A stretch of 6,130 nucleotides of DNA from Verrucomicrobiota bacterium (GTDB lineage Bacteria > Chlamydiota > Chlamydiia > Chlamydiales > FEN-1388): contig JAFEGS010000066.1 in assembly GCA_018239705.1 (NCBI GenBank), positions 1 through 6,130 of the forward strand, written 5' to 3'. The translations under genes were made by a program, and so were the position numbers. Each line of letters starts with the position of its first letter. Position 1 is the first letter of the stretch. Below, piece by piece: positions 1 to 6,130 of this stretch. The notes under the pieces are model-generated. The model had not been told where the DNA came from. It saw nothing but the letters and a program-made list of their open reading frames with translations, and did not search any database.

Positions 1-6
1 TTGTTT

Positions 7-65
7 GTCGTTTAAGTCCTTTTCGTCGTTTTCGTCTTTTGTGTCGTTTGTCGTTGGTGTCGTTT
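7..65. repeat. degenerate GTCGTTT repeat cluster
   Basis: The heptamer GTCGTTT occurs at 7-13, 25-31, 43-49 and 59-65, and a one-mismatch copy GTCGTTG lies at 50-56. The first three perfect copies start exactly 18 bp apart; the later spacings are 7 and 9 bp, so the array is irregular. The plus strand is almost entirely T, G and C here. The block lies just downstream of the stop codon of the minus-strand membrane protein gene and touches the window edge, so it may be the end of a longer array. It contains no hairpin with a T-run that would act as a terminator. Function is unknown. Confidence 0.55.
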
Positions 66-71
66 ATGATT

Positions 72-710
72 TTACATCCCAGCCCCTTCACCCTGCACCA
101 CAAATGACGTCTCAGTAGTAGCAGAAGGAAGCTCTGTAGGAGTGCTAGTCACACTGCTTGTTTCCTTTTGCGGAGCATCCTCTATTGACTGGTATGCCAT
201 ATATGCAGCAAGAGCAAACACAGTCCCACGGACTACTAGCTCATGATCCATCGTAGCGATACCCAAGCAACCATGCACCAGTCCAACAACACCGCAGCTT
301 ACCAGCATTGCCGGTTTGAATCTCTCGATACCTTCCATGAGCAGCCCACCGCTTTCTATGGCCGACTTCTCGAACGATTCCTTAGTGATTTCTCCCTCTA
401 TTATTTTCTTTGCAATTGGGGTAAAAATCTGAATAGCCCGCATCGCCCAAAAAACGGCTGCAGCGCCTACTGCAGTACCGGTGACAATGCTCATTGTAAA
501 GAGCGTCTCCGGAAGTGCATCCACCACCTTTATAGCTATAGGACGAAGGTGATCTGGGATGTGTGGCGACAGCTCTATCTGCTCCTTCATATAGTCTGTG
601 ACAGTCTTGTACTGCTCCTGTGCCTGCTCATACAGAAGGACCCCTTTATCGTGGACCCACTTTACGCGATCCATAGCTTCTTTTGGCAAAATATTCTCTA
701 GGAACTGCAT
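72..710 (-). CDS. hypothetical multi-pass membrane protein, possible Inc-like
   Basis: This 212-residue protein is not recognised from any named family. Seen in the sequence: an amphipathic, charged N-terminal part (residues 1-69, no signal peptide); a hydrophobic segment at about 70-93 with small residues (GTAVGAAA); a charged stretch at 100-131; and two hydrophobic segments at about 133-153 and 158-174 separated by only a few residues (MDHEL). The tail from 176 is rich in Ser, Thr, Pro and Glu and has no hydrophobic segment. The closely paired last two helices form a hairpin like the bilobed hydrophobic domain of chlamydial inclusion membrane (Inc) proteins. That is only a shape resemblance, and other small membrane proteins show it too. 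The ATG start at 710-708 is supported by a GGAGGT site 5 nt upstream. The gene stands alone on its strand and is divergent from the MFS gene. Coding status is supported by the strong ribosome binding site and coherent membrane topology. Function is unknown. Confidence 0.78.
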   Translation of the reverse strand: MQFLENILPKEAMDRVKWVHDKGVLLYEQAQEQYKTVTDYMKEQIELSPHIPDHLRPIAIKVVDALPETLFTMSIVTGTAVGAAAVFWAMRAIQIFTPIAKKIIEGEITKESFEKSAIESGGLLMEGIERFKPAMLVSCGVVGLVHGCLGIATMDHELVVRGTVFALAAYMAYQSIEDAPQKETSSVTSTPTELPSATTETSFVVQGEGAGM

Positions 711-715
711 AACGG

Positions 716-721
716 ACCTCC
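716..721 (-). promoter_or_regulatory. Shine-Dalgarno site of the membrane protein gene
   Basis: On the minus strand GGAGGT ends 5 nt before the ATG at 710-708 (spacer CCGTT). It is a six-base match to the anti-Shine-Dalgarno sequence at a normal distance. It fixes the start of the 212-residue protein and implies efficient translation, in contrast with the weak sites in front of the divergent transporter. Confidence 0.85.
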
Positions 722-757
722 AAAATTACTTGTTTTAATTGTGTTGTAGCACTGCAT

Positions 758-797
758 GATAAAGATTTGATAAAGTTAAGATAAAGCATAAAGATTT
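758..797. repeat. three GATAAAG boxes phased at 11 bp, plus ATAAAGATTT direct repeat
   Basis: GATAAAG occurs at 758-764, 769-775 and 780-786, so consecutive copies start exactly 11 bp apart, about one helical turn. A fourth partial copy, ATAAAG, lies at 788-793. Independently, the 10-mer ATAAAGATTT is present at 759-768 and again at 788-797. Read on the minus strand the boxes are CTTTATC. Same-face repeats between divergent starts are typical of tandem operator sites for a DNA-binding regulator, but the AT-rich base composition makes chance repeats more likely than in average DNA. The regulator is unknown. Confidence 0.55.
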
Positions 798-800
798 AAG

Positions 801-830
801 TTGCTACACATAAATGACTTTAGGTATAAT
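801..830 (+). promoter_or_regulatory. candidate promoter for the MFS transporter
   Basis: A perfect -10 hexamer TATAAT lies at 825-830. A weak -35 candidate, TTGCTA (four of six matches), lies at 801-806, giving an 18-bp spacer. Transcription would then begin near 836-838. That is downstream of the first two possible ATG codons of the transporter (814 and 829) and practically on the third (838). If this promoter is used, the message would be leaderless or nearly so and the protein would start at the third Met. A chance TATAAT in AT-rich DNA cannot be excluded. Confidence 0.35.
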
Positions 831-2058
831 GGAGCGCATGTCAAGCGCCACTGAAAATGCTACAAAAACCAAGCGGGTCCTCCTCTGGACCTATCTCCTT
901 TCCGAGCCGCTCGTCTGCCTCTTTGGTCTTTTTTCTGTGATACTCGTAAAGGATCTTGGCGCAACAGCGCTGCAGATTGCTGTCTTTACCATGCTCAAAC
1001 CTACTGTATCAGTAATCTCCTATTTTTGGACCTCTATTGTAGGTCAAAGAGGAAATGTCTTAATACAAAATCTTGTAAAGACTACCTACTTTTCAGCACT
1101 ACCCTTTTTCTTTCTCTATTTTTTTGATAATGTCTGGCTCGCCATCGCCTGCTCGCTCATCTACATGATCTTCTCTCGCGCCCAGATGCCCTTTTTGATG
1201 GAGCTGTTCAAAAGAAACGTGGCCAAGGAGAGTAGGGAAAAGAGCTTTGGATCGATCTCAATGTTTGCCTATGCTGAAGGCGTAATCCTCTCTCTTGTTA
1301 TCGGCATGACCCTTGACCACAACCACACCTACTTCAAGGAGCTCTTTGTCCTCTGTAGCATCTTGATTCTTATTGTAGGCCTATTGCAAAGGCGCCTCCA
1401 TGTCACCTCCGAGCCCGAAGAGTGTGCAGCCAAGAAAACCAGCCATCCACTGAAAGAGACGATAGCCCTCCTCAAGAGAAGAAAAGACTTTGCACGGTTT
1501 CAATTTGGGTTCATGATATCGATGATTGGCCTGATGTTTGCCATGCCTGCTATTCCCTTTTTCCTATCTGAACAGGGCCACTCCTATACAACCCTGATGG
1601 CCGCCTTTAGCATCTGTAAGGGCTGCGGATTTGTAGCTGCTATGCCCTTTTGGACAAAATGGATGGAAAAGGCCTCTATTGAACGACAATCGCTTTTTGT
1701 CTGTGTGGGATTTGGCCTGTTTTACTTGCTTCTTGCGCTATCAGTTCTGGGCCCATTATGGCTCTTTGCTTCCTACCTCCTCTACGGCATTGTGCAGGCT
1801 GCAAGCCACATGCTCTGGCATCTCTCCGGCCCAGCATTTGCAAACAATGAAGAGAGCACGCCCTACTCTGCGGTCAATGTGCTCATGGTTGGTGTGAGGG
1901 GTATTATTGTCCCCCCACTTGGAGCCTATTTCTTTGAATGTTTTGGAGCGGTAGCTACGCTCATTGTAGGGATGGCGCTGTGCCTTCTCGGCGGGCTCTA
2001 TTTCTGTCTTAGAGCACGCGATGAGGTCTCTCTGCTTGAGCCTTCACAGCACCACTAA
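814..2058 (+). CDS. major facilitator superfamily (MFS) transporter
   Basis: The 414-residue protein has the size and topology of a 12-helix MFS secondary transporter of the cytoplasmic membrane. Hydrophobic segments lie at about residues 21-46, 52-76, 87-104, 107-130, 150-166, 175-192, 228-250, 259-280, 291-311, 313-335, 351-375 and 378-399. The long charged loop at 193-226, between helices 6 and 7, is the usual cytoplasmic linker between the two six-helix halves. The loop after helix 2 (VGQRGN, about 76-81) and the equivalent loop after helix 8 (TKWMEK, 281-286) look like degenerate copies of the MFS loop motif. The substrate cannot be read from the sequence; no sugar-phosphate, nucleotide or drug-exporter signature is clear. 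The start is uncertain: in-frame ATGs lie at 814, 829 and 838. None has a strong ribosome binding site; GGAG at 831-834 is only 3 nt before the third. All three leave the first helix intact. The gene is divergent from the membrane protein gene. Its last 50 bases overlap the 3' end of the convergent giant gene. Confidence 0.9.
   Translation: MTLGIMERMSSATENATKTKRVLLWTYLLSEPLVCLFGLFSVILVKDLGATALQIAVFTMLKPTVSVISYFWTSIVGQRGNVLIQNLVKTTYFSALPFFFLYFFDNVWLAIACSLIYMIFSRAQMPFLMELFKRNVAKESREKSFGSISMFAYAEGVILSLVIGMTLDHNHTYFKELFVLCSILILIVGLLQRRLHVTSEPEECAAKKTSHPLKETIALLKRRKDFARFQFGFMISMIGLMFAMPAIPFFLSEQGHSYTTLMAAFSICKGCGFVAAMPFWTKWMEKASIERQSLFVCVGFGLFYLLLALSVLGPLWLFASYLLYGIVQAASHMLWHLSGPAFANNEESTPYSAVNVLMVGVRGIIVPPLGAYFFECFGAVATLIVGMALCLLGGLYFCLRARDEVSLLEPSQHH
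2009..2058. other. 50-bp tail-to-tail overlap of convergent genes
   Basis: The TAA of the transporter (2056-2058) lies 50 bases inside the giant minus-strand gene, whose own TAA reads at 2011-2009. The shared DNA encodes the last 16 codons of each gene, stops included. No intergenic terminator can fit, and no hairpin followed by a T-run is visible on either strand here, so convergent transcripts must overlap. Confidence 0.85.
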
Positions 2059-5000
2059 GCTCATTTAAGAATTTGCGAAATGGGCTGATTTGATAGAGCT
2101 TTGCACTTTCAGGCATGTAGTGCAGGATCTTTTCAACCATTGTCTGAAGCTCTTTTCCAAGTGCTTTATTTTCCCCGACTATTTCCTTGACCAGCTCCCT
2201 CTCACTCTTTTTAAAAGCCACCTTACCCGTGAGAAGCTTTGCCTGCACGATCGCCCTCTTCACCTGTTTATCCTCAAGATCAAAAGTAGAACCGGGAGGC
2301 ACTTTTGCAGCAAGCCTTCCATTAAAAGAGATCAAAGCCATAGATGTACCAGGACCAACCTGCTCGCCACTGAGCATGCCAAGCTTAATTTTTCCCGCAT
2401 CCTCATGGCTTACGAGGCGGTACTTGTCTTTCCCGGATGCTGTTTTAGTAACCAGGAGGTATTGCCCAGGAATCTGGTAGTTACCGTGCTCCGCACTCCC
2501 TATCTTTGCACCACCACGCGCTGACAAAAATAGGTTAGGAGAAAATTCAAGATCGTATTCGTTTTGTGTAAAAATAGGAGCGAGCCTTCCTGATGGAAGT
2601 AGCGAGGTGGCTTGAGAAAACTGACTCGATTGAGCTAAAGAGTCCAATCGATATCCATCCCTTCCCATACTAGCTAACTGTTGATACTGCTTATTTTCAA
2701 GCCCTTTATAGAAGAGCTCAACTTCTAGTTCCCGTTCGACCTCTACTTCTCGCTCTTCCTGCACCTCTTTTTCAACTTCGATCTCTACTTCTACTTCAAT
2801 CTCCCCTTCTCCCTCAACCATTCCTATCGTAACAACCGAAGGGATATCTTCTGCCTTCACACATGTTCGTAGCTTATTTTCAAGGACTGTCTTTACATCT
2901 CCCTCTCCGTATCGCTGCGGTATGCTCTTTCGAATCTGCTCCTTAACAGAGTGACTGATGGTCTTTGATGCCTCTACTTTGTCCAAAAACTTCAGACACT
3001 GCCCGACTTCATAATCGATACCCTCTTGAGCGCTGACCTGACGTGTTGCATGTAGACTTGCATAGGGATCATCCCTTTCAGTTGCTTCGAAGAGCAGCTG
3101 CAGCTCGTCATACACTGCCTTTCTCTCTGCAAAAGGCATGTGCGTCATTGTAGCTCTTATTGGCTCTTCAACGGTCTCTCTCATTTTGTGCTTACCGGCA
3201 AGCCAATTTTTCTCGCGCTGGTCAATGGCCAAATTTTTGAGCAGGTAGTTCCATATAGCATCTGAGTTGATGGCAAACTCTTCTGCAAAGGAGCTACTCA
3301 TCTCTGCAAATTTTTCATTTACCCCTTTTGCATTCCAGCTCGTTTCACTTTGACTTTCTAAAACCTTTCCAAGCGCAAGTGCAAGCGTCTTTTCGACCTC
3401 TGTCTGTGGCTCTAAAGCGGCCACCTTTTCCGCACATTCATAGTAGCTACATGCCAGCATCGACTTATAGGGCTCATTTTCAAAAGCTGCCTGCAGCAGT
3501 AGTGTTGCTACATGATCCTGCACCTCTTTGGTAATGAGAAAATCGCCTGTCTGCGCATTCAAAATTTGGCGCATTCGGAAGAAAGCCTGGAGTATATCTC
3601 TCAGTGTCATCCCCTTACGGATACTTACTATTGCCTTTGCATTTGGCGGTTGCTTGATATCTGTCCCTGTCTCATGCTTACTTGGGATAATGGTAATACG
3701 CTCCCCGGGCTGCAGCTTCGATTGGCTAAGAGGAACTGTAGTAAACTTTCCATCGTCTCCCATCTCACGAGAGAGCCATTCGCCCTTCGCATTTGGGAAG
3801 ACACATCCCTTGATCTCCGGCCGCCGTCCTCCTGTAGCAATCTCTACAAGAACTTCATCGACATACCCTTGCAGGTCAGCCTTTTCCTTGAGCAGGTTGC
3901 CACTATCAATAAATACATATACATCTTTTTCTGTAGCAAAAATATTTTTTACCTGATTCGTATAGCTCCCATTTTTGCTATCGAGTGTTCGGGTAATCGA
4001 CTTGCCACTTTGGATATCGCTCTCTACCTTGGCAATGGTTCTTCCATCAGTTCCCAGCTCAGCCAGCACCTTCATCGAGGAAGCCAAAATCCCCTCATGC
4101 ACCGTGCCTGAGTAGCCACATTTTTGGTTACTAACCCCAAAACAGCCCTGAGGGGTTACCGAGATGCTCTTAGGGAAGAGCGACACCTGGCGAAATACAT
4201 ACGATTCCATGAAATCCTGTAAGGACTTGGCATCTTTATTCAACGCTGCTTGGTATGCATCGATGAGTGCATCTGAGGGCGGTTTATCTCTAAAAATAAA
4301 TTTGTCAGTGTTCTCCCTTCCGAAAACTCGGGTGTACTCTTTATAGGCATCTGTCTCATTAAGCAGTATCCCCTCTATTTTCATCTCCTTTTCGGCGGCA
4401 CTTTGAAGATTTTTGAAAATATCGAGTACGGCATCTTTCGGAATACCCTCGTGAAGTACAAGCTGTGCAGAGTAGATCACCTGCTCATACGGATCGCTCG
4501 GGATGCTAGGCTTTGCACTGGTCGGAGCAAAGTAGGGGCGAGCTGTATAGACACCGCTTTGTGGATCTGTAAAATATTGTGACCCGCACTCTTTCAAAAG
4601 CGACTTTCTCAAAATGGAGCTTATCGACTTTGCACAGACTCCAAGAGCTTTTCTAATATCGGGATCTTTGATATTGGCTTCAATCCACACTTTGCGGTTT
4701 GCAGCGTACCTCTTTTTTTGGATGATCAGATACTCTTTTGAGCCTTCGGGATATTTGGTTGTCTCCACCAGCTTCTGAGACAATTTTGCCTCCTCAGACT
4801 TGGTGCATAGCTTTGAAATGGCTTCATCAAAGGGGGTTGTCTGGAGCATGAAATGCTCGAGATACCTGTTTGGATCATTTTTTCGAAGAGCTGCAAGATC
4901 TATACTCTTTTTATACTTCTCGTCCACAATCTCAAAGGCAATTCTACTCAAAATTGGAGCCACCTCTCTGTCATATAAGGGAACTGATAGCTCTTTTGCA

Positions 5001-6130
5001 GTCCTCTGGTACTGAGGATTTTGTCGATTTTGGAATTTATTGACAAAGTCAAGTGAAACTTTTTTGTGTAGCTCTGGATCGCACGCAAGGCGCATAACCA
5101 TCTGAGAGACAATAGTCGCTCTCTCTGTATGTACCACTTCCCTCTCGCCTGTAGGGAATTTATAGATGATCCCCGGATCCATCGTCATATCAACTTCGTC
5201 GATCTGCACAAGTTCATTTTGAAATTCCTGCATGATTGTATTGAGTATCTCATTGCAGGCCACATTTCCATCAGACAAAGACTCTTTCCAGCCGGCAAGA
5301 CACGCCTTTCGCTGATCCGGGGTACACAGTATACAAGCTCCACGCTCTTTTGCACCTTGCAGCCCTTCCAAGTAGGTCTGTAGGTAGATACTGTCCTTTG
5401 AAAGATCCCTGTTAAAGGGCATAACAAAAACAAACTGATCAAACGAATCTCCGAGCACTTGCGATAGCTTATTTCGCACCTCTGCAAAGAGGGATGGGGG
5501 CACACAGACCGTTGAGAGGCGTTCAGGATTGGCAAACAAAAAGGCCAAAACCGGCTGTAAGACAGAGGTCTTTCCTGCACCCATAATCATCTGCAGCACC
5601 ATATCTTCGCCGCTCTTTTGTGCTTCATTGAATTTGCGGATGTTTACCACCTGGTCTTCGCGCAGTTTAAATTTTAAAATTGTCTCTGCCGCAAGAAAGA
5701 CCATAGCCAATGGATCGCTATCGACATCATAGCTTCTCTTTATTGCAAGAGACTTACCCAGATCATCCAGTAGAATTGCTCTTGAATCAACGGGTGCGGC
5801 CTGGATCTCTTCAATTTTCACTGTAGCGCTATCGAGGTGCTGGACAAACTCCTTTTGAATCAGATAGTCCTTCACCGCTTTTTTGAGTGTTTCTATTGCC
5901 TCTTCTGTAAGCTCCGGAAAGCGCCTTGCGATCTCTTTATCGCCATCGAGGCGCGCACAGAGAACACACAGCTCTTGGATGGTGGGAAGCATGCGCTTTT
6001 TTGACCGAAATTGCATCTCAGATACGGGATCTGCCATCAGAGCGAGGTGTACACTTTGCGTGATCGCACTCTCCACAGTGGCAAGATGCTGGCTCTCCCT
6101 GATAGATTGTTCGGTAATAGCTCCTTTGAG
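2009..6130 (-). CDS. giant DUF3638/DUF3645-type P-loop NTPase (5' end outside window)
   Basis: The frame stays open to the right edge, so the N terminus is missing; 1373 residues are visible. A GTG at 6076-6074 is the first possible start inside the window but is unlikely to be real. Residue numbers here count from that GTG. The motor motifs are, in order: REDQ (139-142); Walker A MGAGKTS (165-171, bases 5564-5584); MPFNRD (219-224); a CTP motif (251-253); DEVD (293-296, bases 5189-5200); YSGT (655-658); FIDSGN (722-727); HETGTDIKQ (801-809); and QAFFRMRQ (830-837, bases 3566-3589). This is superfamily 2 order. From memory of the family, the eukaryotic DUF3638/DUF3645 proteins share MGEGKSS, LPFSR, LIDxGA, TTGMDIKQ and QGAFRMR at the same places, which is the main basis for the call. 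Database names such as ubiquitinyl hydrolase for this family have no visible support here: no cysteine protease motif was found. No membrane segment or signal peptide is seen. A Glu-Val repeat (1087-1120) precedes a roughly 235-residue C-terminal domain that I do not recognise. ATP hydrolysis is likely; the substrate, and whether it acts in the bacterium or the host, are unknown. Confidence 0.85.
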   Translation of the reverse strand, partial: LKGAITEQSIRESQHLATVESAITQSVHLALMADPVSEMQFRSKKRMLPTIQELCVLCARLDGDKEIARRFPELTEEAIETLKKAVKDYLIQKEFVQHLDSATVKIEEIQAAPVDSRAILLDDLGKSLAIKRSYDVDSDPLAMVFLAAETILKFKLREDQVVNIRKFNEAQKSGEDMVLQMIMGAGKTSVLQPVLAFLFANPERLSTVCVPPSLFAEVRNKLSQVLGDSFDQFVFVMPFNRDLSKDSIYLQTYLEGLQGAKERGACILCTPDQRKACLAGWKESLSDGNVACNEILNTIMQEFQNELVQIDEVDMTMDPGIIYKFPTGEREVVHTERATIVSQMVMRLACDPELHKKVSLDFVNKFQNRQNPQYQRTAKELSVPLYDREVAPILSRIAFEIVDEKYKKSIDLAALRKNDPNRYLEHFMLQTTPFDEAISKLCTKSEEAKLSQKLVETTKYPEGSKEYLIIQKKRYAANRKVWIEANIKDPDIRKALGVCAKSISSILRKSLLKECGSQYFTDPQSGVYTARPYFAPTSAKPSIPSDPYEQVIYSAQLVLHEGIPKDAVLDIFKNLQSAAEKEMKIEGILLNETDAYKEYTRVFGRENTDKFIFRDKPPSDALIDAYQAALNKDAKSLQDFMESYVFRQVSLFPKSISVTPQGCFGVSNQKCGYSGTVHEGILASSMKVLAELGTDGRTIAKVESDIQSGKSITRTLDSKNGSYTNQVKNIFATEKDVYVFIDSGNLLKEKADLQGYVDEVLVEIATGGRRPEIKGCVFPNAKGEWLSREMGDDGKFTTVPLSQSKLQPGERITIIPSKHETGTDIKQPPNAKAIVSIRKGMTLRDILQAFFRMRQILNAQTGDFLITKEVQDHVATLLLQAAFENEPYKSMLACSYYECAEKVAALEPQTEVEKTLALALGKVLESQSETSWNAKGVNEKFAEMSSSFAEEFAINSDAIWNYLLKNLAIDQREKNWLAGKHKMRETVEEPIRATMTHMPFAERKAVYDELQLLFEATERDDPYASLHATRQVSAQEGIDYEVGQCLKFLDKVEASKTISHSVKEQIRKSIPQRYGEGDVKTVLENKLRTCVKAEDIPSVVTIGMVEGEGEIEVEVEIEVEKEVQEEREVEVERELEVELFYKGLENKQYQQLASMGRDGYRLDSLAQSSQFSQATSLLPSGRLAPIFTQNEYDLEFSPNLFLSARGGAKIGSAEHGNYQIPGQYLLVTKTASGKDKYRLVSHEDAGKIKLGMLSGEQVGPGTSMALISFNGRLAAKVPPGSTFDLEDKQVKRAIVQAKLLTGKVAFKKSERELVKEIVGENKALGKELQTMVEKILHYMPESAKLYQISPFRKFLNELSGAVKAQAERPHRVL
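2717..2818 (-). other. Glu-Val low-complexity tract inside the giant NTPase
   Basis: Residues 1087-1120 of the giant protein (counted from the GTG at 6076) are almost wholly Glu and Val with a few Ile, Arg, Lys, Leu, Gly and Gln, arranged largely as alternating EV or EI dipeptides and then EREVEVERE-like units. On the plus strand it appears as a pyrimidine-rich run of CTTC, CTAC and CTCC units. It separates the helix-rich region after the motor (about 860-1080) from the C-terminal domain (about 1121-1355). It may be a charged linker or an edge-strand assembly segment; neither can be decided here. Such codon repeats are prone to length change by slippage. Confidence 0.75.

Larger units (their letters stand above)
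711..813. promoter_or_regulatory. divergent intergenic control region
   Basis: These 103 bases separate the two divergent start codons and must hold promoters in both directions. The region is AT-rich. It contains the phased GATAAAG boxes described separately, flanked by a 7-bp inverted repeat: TGTAGCA at 745-751 and TGCTACA at 802-808. For the minus-strand gene, TATCAT at 761-756 matches the bacterial -10 consensus in five of six positions and would give a leader of roughly 40 nt, but no good -35 element lies upstream of it. That -10 candidate overlaps the first GATAAAG box. The arrangement suggests one regulator could affect both genes; this is inference from layout only. Confidence 0.5.

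Noticed and set aside
2..118. Partial plus-strand CDS entering from the left edge with Ser-Phe repeats
   Set aside because: Frame 2 is open from the edge to a TAG at 116-118, but another plus frame is open through the same repeat too. The T-rich repeat alone explains the lack of stops, and no independent coding evidence exists in so short a piece.
243..701. 152-codon plus-strand frame opposite the membrane protein gene
   Set aside because: It lies wholly antisense to the better-supported minus gene. Its product is rich in Cys, His and Tyr without any domain pattern, and no ribosome binding site precedes its ATG.
3628..3840. 70-codon minus-strand frame
   Set aside because: It overlaps the giant gene on the same strand in another frame, and the product is Arg/Ser/Gln-rich without structure.
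3512..4111. 199-codon plus-strand frame opposite the giant gene
   Set aside because: It is antisense to the conserved motor region that encodes the TGTDIKQ and FIDSGN motifs, whose conservation explains the DNA. Composition is not protein-like, and a second overlapping frame (3528-3956) is equally open.
5185..5580. 131-codon minus-strand frame overlapping the giant gene in another frame
   Set aside because: It covers the Walker A to DEVD segment in a shifted frame. The product is Cys/Arg/Ser-rich with no motif, whereas the main frame carries recognisable conserved motifs, so it is a shadow.
6074..6076. GTG as the true start of the giant protein
   Set aside because: The frame continues without a stop to the window edge, no ribosome binding site lies just upstream of the GTG, and family members are usually much longer on the N-terminal side. 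The gene is best treated as partial.
2009..6130. Ubiquitin hydrolase function for the giant protein
   Set aside because: Some database names for the family suggest this, but I see no Cys/His protease boxes in the visible part, only P-loop motor motifs.

Overview
The window holds three protein-coding genes and one short divergent control region. It most resembles the chromosome of a bacterium living inside eukaryotic cells, probably an environmental member of the Chlamydiae (Parachlamydia/Waddlia/Simkania-like). This is an inference. It rests on the giant eukaryote-type NTPase, on the neighbouring small membrane protein with an Inc-like hydrophobic hairpin, and on the moderate-GC, T-rich spacers. 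No taxonomic marker gene (rRNA, tRNA, ribosomal protein) is present, so the assignment is tentative.

Layout, left to right. Bases 1-71 are noncoding and carry a degenerate GTCGTTT repeat. Bases 72-710 (minus) encode a 212-residue predicted membrane protein of unknown function with a textbook GGAGGT ribosome binding site. Bases 711-813 separate it from a divergent gene. This spacer holds three GATAAAG boxes spaced exactly 11 bp apart, a 10-bp direct repeat and a flanking 7-bp inverted repeat. Bases 814-2058 (plus) encode a 12-helix major facilitator superfamily transporter. From 2009 to the right edge (minus), one very long open frame runs off the window. Its 1373 visible residues include a complete two-lobed P-loop motor whose motifs match the DUF3638/DUF3645 family, large proteins known mainly from fungi, oomycetes and other protists.

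The most striking item is this giant protein. Its Walker A motif, DEVD motif, SGT motif, TGTDIKQ motif and arginine-finger-like QAFFRMRQ motif occur in superfamily 2 order. As in SecA, a long insert separates the Walker B-like motif from the SGT motif. An almost pure Glu-Val repeat tract follows the motor and precedes a C-terminal domain. The transporter and the giant gene are tail to tail and overlap by 50 bp.

Nothing in the sequence ties the three genes into one pathway. The membrane protein and the transporter share a control region and may be co-regulated. The giant protein is convergent to the transporter and belongs to a different transcription unit whose start lies beyond the window. 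No mobile element, CRISPR array, tRNA, rRNA or convincing rho-independent terminator was seen.
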